Shown: positions 33,648 to 42,051 of the stretch, piece by piece
How positions within the stretch are numbered: position 1 is the stretch's first letter
Layout of the letters: each line of letters starts with the position of its first letter
Assembly (NCBI GenBank): GCA_016719295.1
Contig: JADKAF010000001.1
Location: 1,426,001-1,490,000, forward strand
Source of the DNA: Planctomycetota bacterium
GTDB lineage: Bacteria > Planctomycetota > UBA1135 > JADKAF01
Direction: 5' to 3'
Length of the DNA: 64,000 nt
Translations under genes and position numbers: made by a program
The notes under the pieces: generated by a model
Database searches by the model: none
Seen by the model: only the letters and a program-made list of their open reading frames with translations
Told to the model about the DNA's origin: nothing

Positions 33648-34637
33648 TCACTCCTCGCCGGGGAAGGTCTGCGACATGAGATCCTGGACCGCCCGGCGCG
33701 CGCTCTTCGCCTCGAAGAGCACCCGATAGACCTCGGTGGTGATGGGCATGCGGATCCGCGCGTCCTCGGCGGCGCCGTGGATCGCCTGCGCGGTCCAGAC
33801 CCCCTCCGCGACCATCTCCATCCCCGAGAGGATCTGCGCCAGGGTCTCGCCGCGGCCCAAGCGCTCGCCGACGCCGCGATTGCGGCCGAAGCCGGAGTAG
33901 CAAGTGGTGATCAGGTCGCCCATGCCGGCGAGCCCCGCGAAGGTCTGGCACTTCGCGCCGTGCGCTTCGCCGAAGCGCGCCATCTCGACCAGGCCGCGCG
34001 TGAGGAGCGCGGCCTTCGCGTTGTCGCCGAGATCCAGGCCGTCGCAGATGCCGGCGGCGATCGCGATGATGTTCTTCAGCGCCCCGCCGAGCTCGACGCC
34101 GATCGGATCGTCGCTGCGGTAGACGCGGAAGCTCTCGCGGAAGCAGACCTGCTGCACGCGTTCGGCGAGCGCGCGATCGGCGGAGCCGGCGACGACGACG
34201 GTGGCCTTGCCGCGCGCGACCTCCTCCGCGTGCGACGGCCCCGAGAAGACGCAGAGCGAGAACTGCTCGCCGAGCACCTCGCGCAGGATCTCGCTCGGGC
34301 GCTTTACGCTGCGCACCTCGAGCCCCTTCGTCGCCGTGACGACCGGGATCCCCTGCCAGCGGGCCTTCAAGCGCTCCCAGGTCGGGCGCAGGTGCTGCGT
34401 CGGCACGACGGAGAACGCGAGCTCTGCGTCATCGAAGGCCTCGGCGTCGTCGCCGGTGACGCGGATCGCGCTCGGCAGGTCGAAGCCGGGCAGGAACTTG
34501 CGGTTGGCCCGCGTGCGCTGCACTTCGGCCGCGTACTCGGGAAAAGCGCCCCAGAGGCGCACGTCGTGGCCGTTCGCCGCGAGGACGAGCGCGATCGCCG
34601 TCCCCCAGCCGCCGTCGCCGATCACCGCGATGCGCAT
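33648..34637 (-). CDS. gpsA: Glycerol-3-phosphate dehydrogenase [NAD(P)+]
   Basis: A 329-residue enzyme that makes sn-glycerol 3-phosphate from dihydroxyacetone phosphate for phospholipid synthesis. The Rossmann motif AVIGDGGWGTAIA is at 4-16, FSGPSHAEEVARG lies in the middle, and the catalytic lysine is in ELGGALKNIIAIAAGICDG. GLAGMGDLITTCYSGFGRNRGVG is the C-domain signature. The ATG at 34637 was preferred over a TTG at 34646, which would overlap the plsY stop. It follows plsY directly, which uses its product, so the pair is a small lipid-synthesis operon. Confidence 0.93.
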   Translation of the reverse strand: MRIAVIGDGGWGTAIALVLAANGHDVRLWGAFPEYAAEVQRTRANRKFLPGFDLPSAIRVTGDDAEAFDDAELAFSVVPTQHLRPTWERLKARWQGIPVVTATKGLEVRSVKRPSEILREVLGEQFSLCVFSGPSHAEEVARGKATVVVAGSADRALAERVQQVCFRESFRVYRSDDPIGVELGGALKNIIAIAAGICDGLDLGDNAKAALLTRGLVEMARFGEAHGAKCQTFAGLAGMGDLITTCYSGFGRNRGVGERLGRGETLAQILSGMEMVAEGVWTAQAIHGAAEDARIRMPITTEVYRVLFEAKSARRAVQDLMSQTFPGEE

Positions 34638-34642
34638 CTCGA

Positions 34643-35308
34643 TCAACGCTCCCCTGCCGCGCGCTTCGCGGCGAAGACCTTGGGCTCATTCCCCGCGAGG
34701 ATACGCGCCACGTTCGTCCGATGGCGCACGGCGATCAACGCCGAGACCGCGAGCGAGACGAGGAAGAGCGGCAGCTGCGCGTCGAGCGCGGCCTCGCCGT
34801 GGCGCAGCAGCACGACCAGCGGGAACGCGACGCCGAGCACCAAGCTCGAGAGCGACACCATCCGCCAGATCAGCAGCGTCGCGATCCAGAGCCCGCCGGA
34901 AGCGAGGAACGCGAGCCAATCGAGGGCCAGCAGCACCCCCACGGTGGTCGCGACACCCTTGCCGCCGCGAAAGCGGAGCCAGATCGGAAAGCAATGGCCG
35001 ATCACCGCGGCGAGGCCGCACGAGACCGCCAGCCAAGCGCTGACGCTCGCCGACGAGGGCTCGAGACGCGGCAGGAGCGCCAACGGCAAGAGCAGCGTCG
35101 GCAGGAGGCCCTTCAGGAAGTCGAGCAGGAAGACCAGGTAGGCGAAGCTCTTGCCTAGCGCGCGCCCGACGTTCGTGGCGCCGATGTTCCCGCTGCCGAC
35201 CTTGCGGATGTCGACGCCGCGCGCGCGGGCGACCAGAAGGCCGAAGGGCACGGAGCCGGCGAGATAGGAGACGGCGATCCCGGAGAGCAGGGAAACGGAC
35301 GGCGACAT
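34643..35308 (-). CDS. plsY: Glycerol-3-phosphate acyltransferase PlsY
   Basis: A 221-residue membrane protein with five to six helices. It has the PlsY signatures LAGSVPFGLLVAR, VGSGNIGATNVGR and GHCFPIWLRFRGGKGVATTVG, the last being the glycine-rich phosphate-binding loop. It transfers the acyl group of acyl phosphate to glycerol 3-phosphate at the inner membrane, the first step of phosphatidic acid synthesis. The start at 35308 fits the family N-terminus. gpsA begins 5 nt downstream and supplies the acceptor. The gene is divergent from the hydantoinase-like gene with only 51 nt between the starts. Confidence 0.93.
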   Translation of the reverse strand: MSPSVSLLSGIAVSYLAGSVPFGLLVARARGVDIRKVGSGNIGATNVGRALGKSFAYLVFLLDFLKGLLPTLLLPLALLPRLEPSSASVSAWLAVSCGLAAVIGHCFPIWLRFRGGKGVATTVGVLLALDWLAFLASGGLWIATLLIWRMVSLSSLVLGVAFPLVVLLRHGEAALDAQLPLFLVSLAVSALIAVRHRTNVARILAGNEPKVFAAKRAAGER

Positions 35309-35359
35309 GGGTGGAGGCGCGGGCGAGGTCGTGGCGCCGCGCGCGGCGAGATCCCTACA

Positions 35360-37369
35360 ATGCCGAGCCCGCCCCCGCAACCCGCTCCCTCGAAGCTCAT
35401 GCCGCCGAGCCGGCCCCCGCTGCGCATCGCCATCGACACCGGCGGCACCTTCACGGACCTCGTGGCCGAGGACGAGCAGGGGCTGCGCGTCGAGAAGCTG
35501 CCCTCGACGCCCGACGATCCCTCCCGCGCGATCTTCGCCGGCTGGCGCGCCTTGGATCCCGACGGCAAAGCCGCGCAGATCCTGCACGGCTCGACCGTCG
35601 GGCTGAACGCGCTGCTCACGCTCCGCGGCGCGCGAGCGGCGCTCGTGATCACCAAGGGCTTCGCCGATCTCCTCGACATCGGGCGCGGGCATCGCGAGAG
35701 CCTGTACGACCTCGGGGTCGCGAAGCCCGCGCCCCTCGTGCCGCGCGCGCTGCGCTTCGAGCTCGCGCAGCGCACGGCCGCGGACGGCACCGAGCTCCTG
35801 CGCCCGAGCGACGCGGAGCTCGAGGCTCTGCGCGAGCGTCTGCGCAAAGCGCGCGTGGAGAGCATCGCCGTCGTTCTGCTGCACTCCTGGCGCGATCCCG
35901 AGCCGGAGCGCCGCGTCGCGCGGGCGCTCGCACCGCTGGGTGTCCCGATCTCGCTCTCGAGCTCGATCCTCCCGCGCTTCCGCGAGGTCGAGCGCGCGAG
36001 CGCCACGGTGATCAACGCCTATCTCGCGCCGATCATGGCGGCCTATCTCGCGAAGCTCGAGAGCGGCTTCGGCAAGCGCGCGCTGGCGCTGCTGCAGAAC
36101 CACGGCGGACTGGTGCGCGCGGCCACCGCGGCGGAACGCCCGGTCGAGGTGCTGTTCAGCGGCCCCGCGGGCGGCGTCGTCGGCGGAGCCTCGATCGCGA
36201 GCGAGCTCGGCGTCGAGCGCGTGCTCAGCTTCGACATGGGCGGTACCTCCACCGATGTCTGCCTCGCCGGCCAGAGCCTCGCGCGCAGCGATGAAGTGCA
36301 GGTCGGCGGTCGCCCGCTCGGGTTGCCCTCGCTGGACCTGCACACGGTCGGCTGCGGCGGCGGCTCGATCGCATGGGCCGACTCCGGTGGCGCGCTGAAG
36401 GTGGGACCGCGAAGCGCCGGCGCCGATCCCGGGCCAGCCTGCTACGGCGTGGGCGAAGAGCCGACGATCACCGACGCGCATCTCCTGCTCGGGCGTCTTC
36501 CGACGGGCACCTTCCTCGGCGGCGTGCTGGCACTCGACGTCGAGCGCGCGCGCGCTGCGTACGAGCGCCTGGGCGCCGAGCTCGGCCTCGAGGCGCTCGC
36601 CGCCGCGGAAGGCGCGTTGCGCATCGCCGATGCGGCGATGAGCCGTGCGCTGAAGGTGATCTCGCTCGAGCGCGGCGTCGATCCGACGCGCTGCCCGCTC
36701 GTCGCGTTCGGCGGCGCGGGCGGCCTGCACGCCGCGCGCCTCGCGCGCCTGCTGCGCTTGCCGAGCGCCGTCCTGCCGCCGAACCCGGGCGCCTTCTCCG
36801 CGCGCGGCATGCTCGCCGCGGTGCCCGCGCGCGAGTGGACGCGCAGCGTGGCCGTCCTCGCCGACGAGCATCGCGCGAAGGAACTCGCCCGCGCGCAGCG
36901 CGAGCTGCTGCGGGAAGCGCGCGCCGGGATGCGCGCGGAGCTGCCCCGCGGGACGCCGTTCGAGGTCTCCTTCCGCGCGGCGATGCGCTACCGCGGGCAG
37001 AGCTTCGAGCTCGAGCTACCGCTCGATGGCGACCCGCGCGTGGCGTTCCACCGCGAGCATGCGCGCATCTACGGCTTCGAGCTCGCGGGCCATCCGATCG
37101 AGATCGTGCACCTCACCGCCGAAGCGCGCGCGCGGCGAGCACCGGAACGTCGCGCCGCTCGACGCGCGCCGCGGGCCTATACGCCGAAGCCCGTGGCGCG
37201 AAGCGCGGGCTTCAAGATCTACGAGCGCAGCGCGCTGCGACCGGGCGCCACGTTCGACGGCCCGGCGCTGATCCTAGAGTACAGCGCGACCAGCGTGGTC
37301 GAGCGCGGCGACCGTGCGCAGGTCGACGCGGCCGGCAACGTACACCTGCTGCTCGGCGCTCTCCGCTGA
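35360..37369 (+). CDS. Hydantoinase A/5-oxoprolinase-type subunit
   Basis: A 669-residue HyuA-type ATP-dependent hydrolase subunit. The nucleotide-binding DTGGTFTDLVAED is at about residues 27-39, and LHGSTVGLNALLTLRGA, NAYLAPIM, FSGPAGGVVGGA, SFDMGGTSTDVCL and the C-terminal FGGAGGLHA are all family signatures. It would open hydantoin or 5-oxoproline rings, normally with a HyuB partner. No hyuB gene is in this window, so it may act alone or with a distant partner. The ATG at 35399 (MPPSRPPLRIAIDTGG) is an alternative start and fits the family equally well. Divergent from plsY. Confidence 0.87.
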   Translation: MPSPPPQPAPSKLMPPSRPPLRIAIDTGGTFTDLVAEDEQGLRVEKLPSTPDDPSRAIFAGWRALDPDGKAAQILHGSTVGLNALLTLRGARAALVITKGFADLLDIGRGHRESLYDLGVAKPAPLVPRALRFELAQRTAADGTELLRPSDAELEALRERLRKARVESIAVVLLHSWRDPEPERRVARALAPLGVPISLSSSILPRFREVERASATVINAYLAPIMAAYLAKLESGFGKRALALLQNHGGLVRAATAAERPVEVLFSGPAGGVVGGASIASELGVERVLSFDMGGTSTDVCLAGQSLARSDEVQVGGRPLGLPSLDLHTVGCGGGSIAWADSGGALKVGPRSAGADPGPACYGVGEEPTITDAHLLLGRLPTGTFLGGVLALDVERARAAYERLGAELGLEALAAAEGALRIADAAMSRALKVISLERGVDPTRCPLVAFGGAGGLHAARLARLLRLPSAVLPPNPGAFSARGMLAAVPAREWTRSVAVLADEHRAKELARAQRELLREARAGMRAELPRGTPFEVSFRAAMRYRGQSFELELPLDGDPRVAFHREHARIYGFELAGHPIEIVHLTAEARARRAPERRAARRAPRAYTPKPVARSAGFKIYERSALRPGATFDGPALILEYSATSVVERGDRAQVDAAGNVHLLLGALR

Positions 37370-37403
37370 GAGCCCGCGCGGCACTGCACGCGCGCCTGCG
37401 GCC

Positions 37404-37434
37404 TTGACAAGCGCTCCCGCCCAGGACATAGATA
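37404..37434 (+). promoter_or_regulatory. Promoter of the arg operon
   Basis: TTGACA (37404-37409) matches the -35 consensus fully. The -10 is ATAGAT (18-nt spacer) or TAGATA (19-nt spacer), at 37428-37434, in the only AT-rich stretch upstream of argR. The -10 abuts the ARG-box-like palindrome. The transcript would have a leader of only about 15-20 nt before the argR ATG at 37459. Confidence 0.6.
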
Positions 37435-37450
37435 TGCATCGAACTGCATA
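37433..37450 (+). promoter_or_regulatory. argR: ARG-box-like operator
   Basis: The 18-mer TATGCATCGAACTGCATA is a palindrome with 6-bp arms TATGCA/TGCATA. ARG boxes have the form tnTGaAT-wwww-ATtCAna, and the TG at 3-4, AT at 6-7 and CA at 15-16 fit. It overlaps or directly follows the -10 of the argR promoter, a position where arginine-loaded ArgR would block transcription of the whole operon. Confidence 0.55.
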
Positions 37451-37458
37451 AAAATGCC

Positions 37459-37911
37459 ATGGTCGGGAAGTCGCAACGCCGCCACAAGATCGTCGAGCTC
37501 ATCGAGCACCAACGCATCCAGAGCCAGGAGCAGCTGAAGCAGCTCCTGCTGGAGTCGGGCTTCGAAGCTACCCAGGCGACGCTGTCGCGCGACCTCCGCG
37601 ACCTCCAGGTCTCGAAGGGTCCGAGCGGCTACCTCCTGCCCGGCTCGGCGCCGGCCCCGCGGCGCGGGGCGCGCGAGCTGGAAGATGCGCTGCGGACGCA
37701 TCTCCTCGGCGTGGATCGAGGCGGCACGATCGTCGTCGCGCGGACGCCGCCGGGGCACGCGCAGGCGCTCGCGATCGCCGTCGATCAAGCGCGCGTGCGC
37801 GGCGTCATCGGCACCGTCGCGGGCGATGACACGGTGATGATCGCGACGCGCTCCACGACGCAAGCGAGCAACGTCGCCCACCTGCTGCGCCAGCTCGCCT
37901 CGCAAGGCTGA
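37459..37911 (+). CDS. argR: Arginine repressor ArgR
   Basis: A 150-residue regulator. The N-terminal winged-helix domain has the recognition segment ATLSRDLRDLQVSK (40-53) with the Ser-Arg pair of ArgR proteins. The C-terminal hexamerisation domain has the arginine-binding GTVAGDDTVMI (118-128). It senses arginine and represses biosynthesis genes. As first gene of the arg cluster, preceded by an ARG-box-like palindrome, it is probably autoregulated. There is no strong ribosome site, because the leader is extremely short. argC starts 67 nt later. Confidence 0.93.
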   Translation: MVGKSQRRHKIVELIEHQRIQSQEQLKQLLLESGFEATQATLSRDLRDLQVSKGPSGYLLPGSAPAPRRGARELEDALRTHLLGVDRGGTIVVARTPPGHAQALAIAVDQARVRGVIGTVAGDDTVMIATRSTTQASNVAHLLRQLASQG

Positions 37912-37978
37912 AGGCCGACCGCTGCGTCCTCCTCTTCCCTCCAGGCCCGCTCCCCTTCTTGCCCCACTTCTTCCCTTC

Positions 37979-39007
37979 ATGACTCGAGTCGCCATCGTCG
38001 GCGCCGGAGGCTACACCGGCGCGGAGCTCGTCGAGATCCTGCTCGCCCATCCGTCGGTCGAGCTGGCCGGACTCTTCGCGTCCGAGAAGCGCGCGGGGAG
38101 CAGCGAGCGCTTCTCCGACCTCTTCCCGCGCTTCGCGGGCCGCGTCGACGAGCCGCTGCTGCCGACCAGCGCGGAGGCGATCGCGGCGCAGCGCGCGGAG
38201 ATCGTGTTCTTAGCGACGCCGCACGAAGCGAGCTTGGAGCTAGCGCCGGAGCTCCTGGCGCGCGGGATGCGCGTGCTGGATCTCTCCGCGGCGTTCCGTC
38301 TGCGCGACGCTTCGCTCTATCCCAAGCACTACGGCTTCCCGCACACGCACGCGGGCCTGCTCGAGACCGCGGTCTACGGCTTGCCCGAGCTGCATCGCGC
38401 GGCATTGCGCGAGCGCCCCGCCCTCGTCGCGGTGCCCGGCTGCTATCCCACCGCGTCGATCCTGGCGCTCCGCCCGCTCGCCGAGGCTGGCGCCTTGCTG
38501 CCCGGTCGGCGCGCGATCATCGACGCCACGAGCGGCGTCAGCGGCGCGGGACGCGGCGCCAGCTTGAAGGTGCACTTCTGCGAGGTGAGCCTGCAGGCGT
38601 ACAACGTGCTCGCGCACCGGCACAACCCCGAGATCGACGCCTACGTCGGCTCGAAGACGCTCTTCACGCCGCACCTCGGCGCGTTCGATCGCGGCATCCT
38701 GGCGACGATCCACGCGGACCTGCAGCCAGGCTGGAGCGCGGCGCGCGTGCGCGCGCTCTTCGAAGAGCGCTACGCGAGCGAGCGCTTCGTGAAGTTGCTG
38801 CCCGCCGGCCGCTGGCCGAGCGTCGGCGCCGTGCGTGGCACGAACCTCTGCCACCTCGGCCTCGCCGTCGACGAGGAGCACGGGCATGTGGTGCTCAGCA
38901 GCGCGATCGACAACCTGGTGAAGGGCGCTTCCGGCCAGGCCGTGCAGGCGATGAACTGCGTGCTCGGCCTCGACGAGGGCACCGCCCTCCGCGGAGGCCT
39001 GCTGTGA
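37979..39007 (+). CDS. argC: N-acetyl-gamma-glutamyl-phosphate reductase
   Basis: A 342-residue NADPH-dependent enzyme of step 3 of arginine synthesis. It has the Rossmann motif VGAGGYTGAEL (7-17) and the catalytic cysteine Cys155 in VAVPGCYPTAS. TSGVSGAGRGA and HRHNPEI are also family signatures. The 67 nt between argR and argC is a pyrimidine-rich tract without a Shine-Dalgarno sequence. The stop overlaps the argB GTG start (GTGA). Confidence 0.95.
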   Translation: MTRVAIVGAGGYTGAELVEILLAHPSVELAGLFASEKRAGSSERFSDLFPRFAGRVDEPLLPTSAEAIAAQRAEIVFLATPHEASLELAPELLARGMRVLDLSAAFRLRDASLYPKHYGFPHTHAGLLETAVYGLPELHRAALRERPALVAVPGCYPTASILALRPLAEAGALLPGRRAIIDATSGVSGAGRGASLKVHFCEVSLQAYNVLAHRHNPEIDAYVGSKTLFTPHLGAFDRGILATIHADLQPGWSAARVRALFEERYASERFVKLLPAGRWPSVGAVRGTNLCHLGLAVDEEHGHVVLSSAIDNLVKGASGQAVQAMNCVLGLDEGTALRGGLL

Positions 39008-39819
39008 CGGCGCCGTTCGTCGTGAAGGTCGGTGGGGCGGCGCTCGAGCAGCCGGAGGCCTATCCGGCGCTCTGGCAGAGCTTCGTCCTGCTCCATGCCG
39101 CGCATCCGGGCGGCGTCGTGCTCGTGCACGGCGGTGGCAGCGCGATCGATCGCCACCTCGAGCGCTTGCAGATGCCAACGGAGCGCCGCGAAGGGATCCG
39201 CATCACGCCGCCCGAGCAGATCGAGGAGATCACCGCGGTGCTCGCGGGCAAAGTGAACAAGGCGCTCGTCGGCCTCTTGCTCGCGCGCGGCGCCGAAGCC
39301 GTCGGCCTCTGCCTCGGCGACGGCGCGCTCGCGCGCACCGAGAAGGTGCGCGGCTACAGCTTCGATCCGGGCCGCGTCGGCGAGGTCGTCGGCGGCGAAG
39401 CGCGCCTGCTGCGCGTGCTGCTCGCCGAGCGCTTCCTGCCGGTGCTCTGCTCGATCGGCCTCGACGAGCAGGGCGAGCGCTGGAACGTGAACGCCGACAA
39501 TGCGGCCGCTTCCCTCGCGGCGATCCTGCGCGCGCAGAGCCTGCTGCTCCTGACCGACGTGCCGGCCGTGCTCGACGCCGAGCAGCGCCCCATCGCGGAG
39601 CTCGACCAAGAGCGCGCCGACGCGCTGATCTCAAGCGGCGTCATCTCCGGCGGCATGATCCCGAAGGTGCGCGGCGCGCTGAAGACCGCGGCGGCGTGCG
39701 GCACGCCCGTCACCATCGCGTCGTGGAAGACGCCGGAAGACCTCCCGCGCTTGGCTGCCGGCGCCGACGTCGGCACGCGCTGCCTACCTCCTCGCACTCC
39801 TTCCTCTGCCAGAGCCTAG
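39004..39819 (+). CDS. argB: Acetylglutamate kinase
   Basis: A 271-residue amino acid kinase that phosphorylates N-acetylglutamate. Visible are VVKVGGAAL (6-14), the glycine-rich VLVHGGGSAIDRHL, and the substrate-site WNVNADNAAASLA. It lacks the N-terminal helix of strongly arginine-inhibited hexameric kinases, so feedback control through this enzyme may be weak. GTG start overlapping argC. argD starts 6 nt after its stop. Confidence 0.93.
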   Translation: MTAPFVVKVGGAALEQPEAYPALWQSFVLLHAAHPGGVVLVHGGGSAIDRHLERLQMPTERREGIRITPPEQIEEITAVLAGKVNKALVGLLLARGAEAVGLCLGDGALARTEKVRGYSFDPGRVGEVVGGEARLLRVLLAERFLPVLCSIGLDEQGERWNVNADNAAASLAAILRAQSLLLLTDVPAVLDAEQRPIAELDQERADALISSGVISGGMIPKVRGALKTAAACGTPVTIASWKTPEDLPRLAAGADVGTRCLPPRTPSSARA

Positions 39820-39825
39820 AAGCCC

Positions 39826-41043
39826 GTGGAAACCAAGCTCGAAGAAGCGCAGCGCATCCACGCCGCGCATCACCTGCCCACCTACGCGCGGAACCCCGTG
39901 ATGATCGTCGGCGGCGAGGGCGATCGCCTGCTCGCCGAGGACGGGCGCTGGTTCCACGACTTCCTGGGCGGTATCGCGGTGAACGCGTTGGGCTACGGCG
40001 ATCCGCGCGTGAAGGCAGCGCTCGCCGAGGCAGGCCACTTCCCGCTGCACACGAGCAACCTCTTCCATCACCCGTGGCAAGCGCCGGTGATCGCGGGGCT
40101 GGTCCGCCTCTGCGGCCTGCCGCGCGTCTTCCTCAGCAACTCGGGCACCGAGGCGAACGAGGGCGCGCTGAAGCTCGCGCGGCTCCGCTCGTATCGGCTC
40201 GGGCAGAAGGAGCGCACGCGCTTCGTCGCGTTCGAGGGCAGCTTCCACGGCCGGACCTTCGGCGCGCTGTCGGTCACCGCATCGGCGAAGTACCGCGAGC
40301 CCTACGAGCCGCTGCTGCCGGGTGTCAGCTTCGTGCCCTTCGGCTCGCGCGAGGCGCTCGAAGCCGCCGTCGACGACCGCACGGCCGCGGTGATCCTGGA
40401 GCCGGTGCAAGGCGAAGGCGGTCTGCGCACCTTTGACCCGGAGATGCTGCGCCACGTGCGCGAGCTCTGCACCGCGCGAGGTGCCTTGCTGATCGCCGAC
40501 GAGATCCAGTGCGGCCTCGGCCGCACGGGCAAGGTGCTCGCGTGCCAGCACGCGGGCGTGGTACCGGACATCGTGACGCTCGCGAAGCCGCTCGGCTGCG
40601 GGCTCCCGCTGGGTGCGGTGCTCGCCGCCGAGCACGTCTCACAGCACGTGAAGCCCGGCGATCACGGCACGACCTTCGGCGGGAACCCCGTCGCCTGCCG
40701 CTTGGCGATGATCCTGCTCTCGGATCTCGAGGACGGCGGCCTGCTCGAGCACGTGCGCGCGCGCGGCGCCGAGCTGCGCGCGGGCCTCGAGCGCTTGAAG
40801 GCGAAGCATCCGCGCATCCGCGAGATCCGCGGGCTCGGCCTCATGCTCGGCCTCGATGTCGAAGGTGACGCCGCCGCGATCGTGAAGGACGGCATCGAGC
40901 ACGGCTACCTCTTCAATCGCACCGCGGAGACCGTGCTGCGCATCGTCCCGCCGCTCACCGTGAAGAGCGATTCCATCGCGCGCTTCCTCGCATACCTGGA
41001 CGGTGCGCTCTCGCGCACCGCCGCCGTCGCCCCCGTCGCCTGA
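39826..41043 (+). CDS. argD: Acetylornithine aminotransferase
   Basis: A 405-residue class III aminotransferase. It carries FLSNSGTEANEGALKLAR (102-119), LEPVQGEGG (191-199), IADEIQCGLGRTGK with the PLP aspartate (Asp225), and the Schiff-base lysine Lys254 in IVTLAKPLGCGLPLGA. It converts N-acetylglutamate semialdehyde to N-acetylornithine. The GTG start at 39826 gives the family-typical N-terminus. The position between argB and argF confirms the substrate. Confidence 0.94.
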   Translation: METKLEEAQRIHAAHHLPTYARNPVMIVGGEGDRLLAEDGRWFHDFLGGIAVNALGYGDPRVKAALAEAGHFPLHTSNLFHHPWQAPVIAGLVRLCGLPRVFLSNSGTEANEGALKLARLRSYRLGQKERTRFVAFEGSFHGRTFGALSVTASAKYREPYEPLLPGVSFVPFGSREALEAAVDDRTAAVILEPVQGEGGLRTFDPEMLRHVRELCTARGALLIADEIQCGLGRTGKVLACQHAGVVPDIVTLAKPLGCGLPLGAVLAAEHVSQHVKPGDHGTTFGGNPVACRLAMILLSDLEDGGLLEHVRARGAELRAGLERLKAKHPRIREIRGLGLMLGLDVEGDAAAIVKDGIEHGYLFNRTAETVLRIVPPLTVKSDSIARFLAYLDGALSRTAAVAPVA

Positions 41044-41083
41044 TCTTCAGCGAGCCCCGATCGACCTCCTGCGGAGAACCCCG

Positions 41084-42031
41084 TTGCCGAACCTCGCGAT
41101 CCAGCCTCTCGCGCACAAGGACTTCCTCACCCTCGCGCAGCTCACGCGCGCGGAGATGGAGATGCTCTTCGACACCGCGGCGTCGTTCAAAGCCGACCCG
41201 TCGGCGTGGAAGGATGTGCTCCGCAACAAGGTGATCGTGCTGCTCTTCGAGAAGAGCTCCTTGCGCACGCGCATCACCTTCGAGGTCGGCACCGCCCAGA
41301 TGGGCGGCACGGCGATCTTCATGGACCACCAGAAGGTGAAGCTCGGCGAGCGCGAGTCGCTGCGCGACTACGGCAAGAACCTGGAGTGCTGGACGCACGG
41401 CATCGTCGCGCGCACCTACAAGCACCGCTCGTTGACGCTGCTCGCGCAGGAGACCTCGATCCCGGTCATCAACGGGCTCACCGACTTCCTGCACCCCTGC
41501 CAGGCGCTCGCCGACTACTTCACGCTGCGCGAGGCGCGCGGCTCGCTCGAGGGCGCCCGCATCTGCTACGTCGGCGACGGCAACAACACCTGCCACTCGC
41601 TGATCTTCGGCGCGGCGAAGCTCGGCATCCAGATCACCGTGGTGGCGCCCGAGGGCTTCGAGCCCTCCTCGCGCGTCGTGAACGAGGCGATGGAGATCGC
41701 GCGCGAGACCGGTGCGAAGATCCGCATCACCGACGACCTAGAGGCGGTGAAGGGCCACGACGCCGTGTACACCGACACCTGGGTCTCGATGGGCCAAGAG
41801 GCTGAAGCGGAGGAGCGCTTGGCGATCTTCTCCGAGTACCAAGTCGACGACGAGATGATGGAGCAGGCCGGCAAGGACGCCTACTTCATGCACTGCCTGC
41901 CCGCCCACCGCGGCGCCGAGGTGACCCCCGAGGTCATCGACTCCGGCCGCTCGCTCGTCTACCGCCAAGCGCAGAACCGCCTCTTCGCGCAGAACGCGAT
42001 CCTGATCCACACCGTCGCCGCTCGCGGCTAA
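41084..42031 (+). CDS. argF: Ornithine (or acetylornithine) carbamoyltransferase
   Basis: A 315-residue transcarbamylase. The carbamoyl-phosphate motif is FEKSSLRTRITFE, and HPCQALADY and HCLPAHRGAEV are the other signatures. The TTG at 41084 was chosen as start because GGAG (41073-41076) sits 7 nt upstream and the following MPNLAIQPLAHKDFL fits the family; longer frames are proline-rich shadow. It should make citrulline from ornithine. In place of the loop residues of classical ArgF it has a somewhat variant ornithine region, so acetylornithine use cannot be excluded, but argJ in the operon favours ornithine. Confidence 0.93.
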   Translation: MPNLAIQPLAHKDFLTLAQLTRAEMEMLFDTAASFKADPSAWKDVLRNKVIVLLFEKSSLRTRITFEVGTAQMGGTAIFMDHQKVKLGERESLRDYGKNLECWTHGIVARTYKHRSLTLLAQETSIPVINGLTDFLHPCQALADYFTLREARGSLEGARICYVGDGNNTCHSLIFGAAKLGIQITVVAPEGFEPSSRVVNEAMEIARETGAKIRITDDLEAVKGHDAVYTDTWVSMGQEAEAEERLAIFSEYQVDDEMMEQAGKDAYFMHCLPAHRGAEVTPEVIDSGRSLVYRQAQNRLFAQNAILIHTVAARG

Positions 42032-42051
42032 CCGAGGAGACCGAACCCACC

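Noticed and set aside
34637..34646. TTG start for gpsA overlapping the plsY stop.
   Set aside because: The ATG three codons later gives the usual MRIAVIG family N-terminus; the TTG remains a minor alternative.
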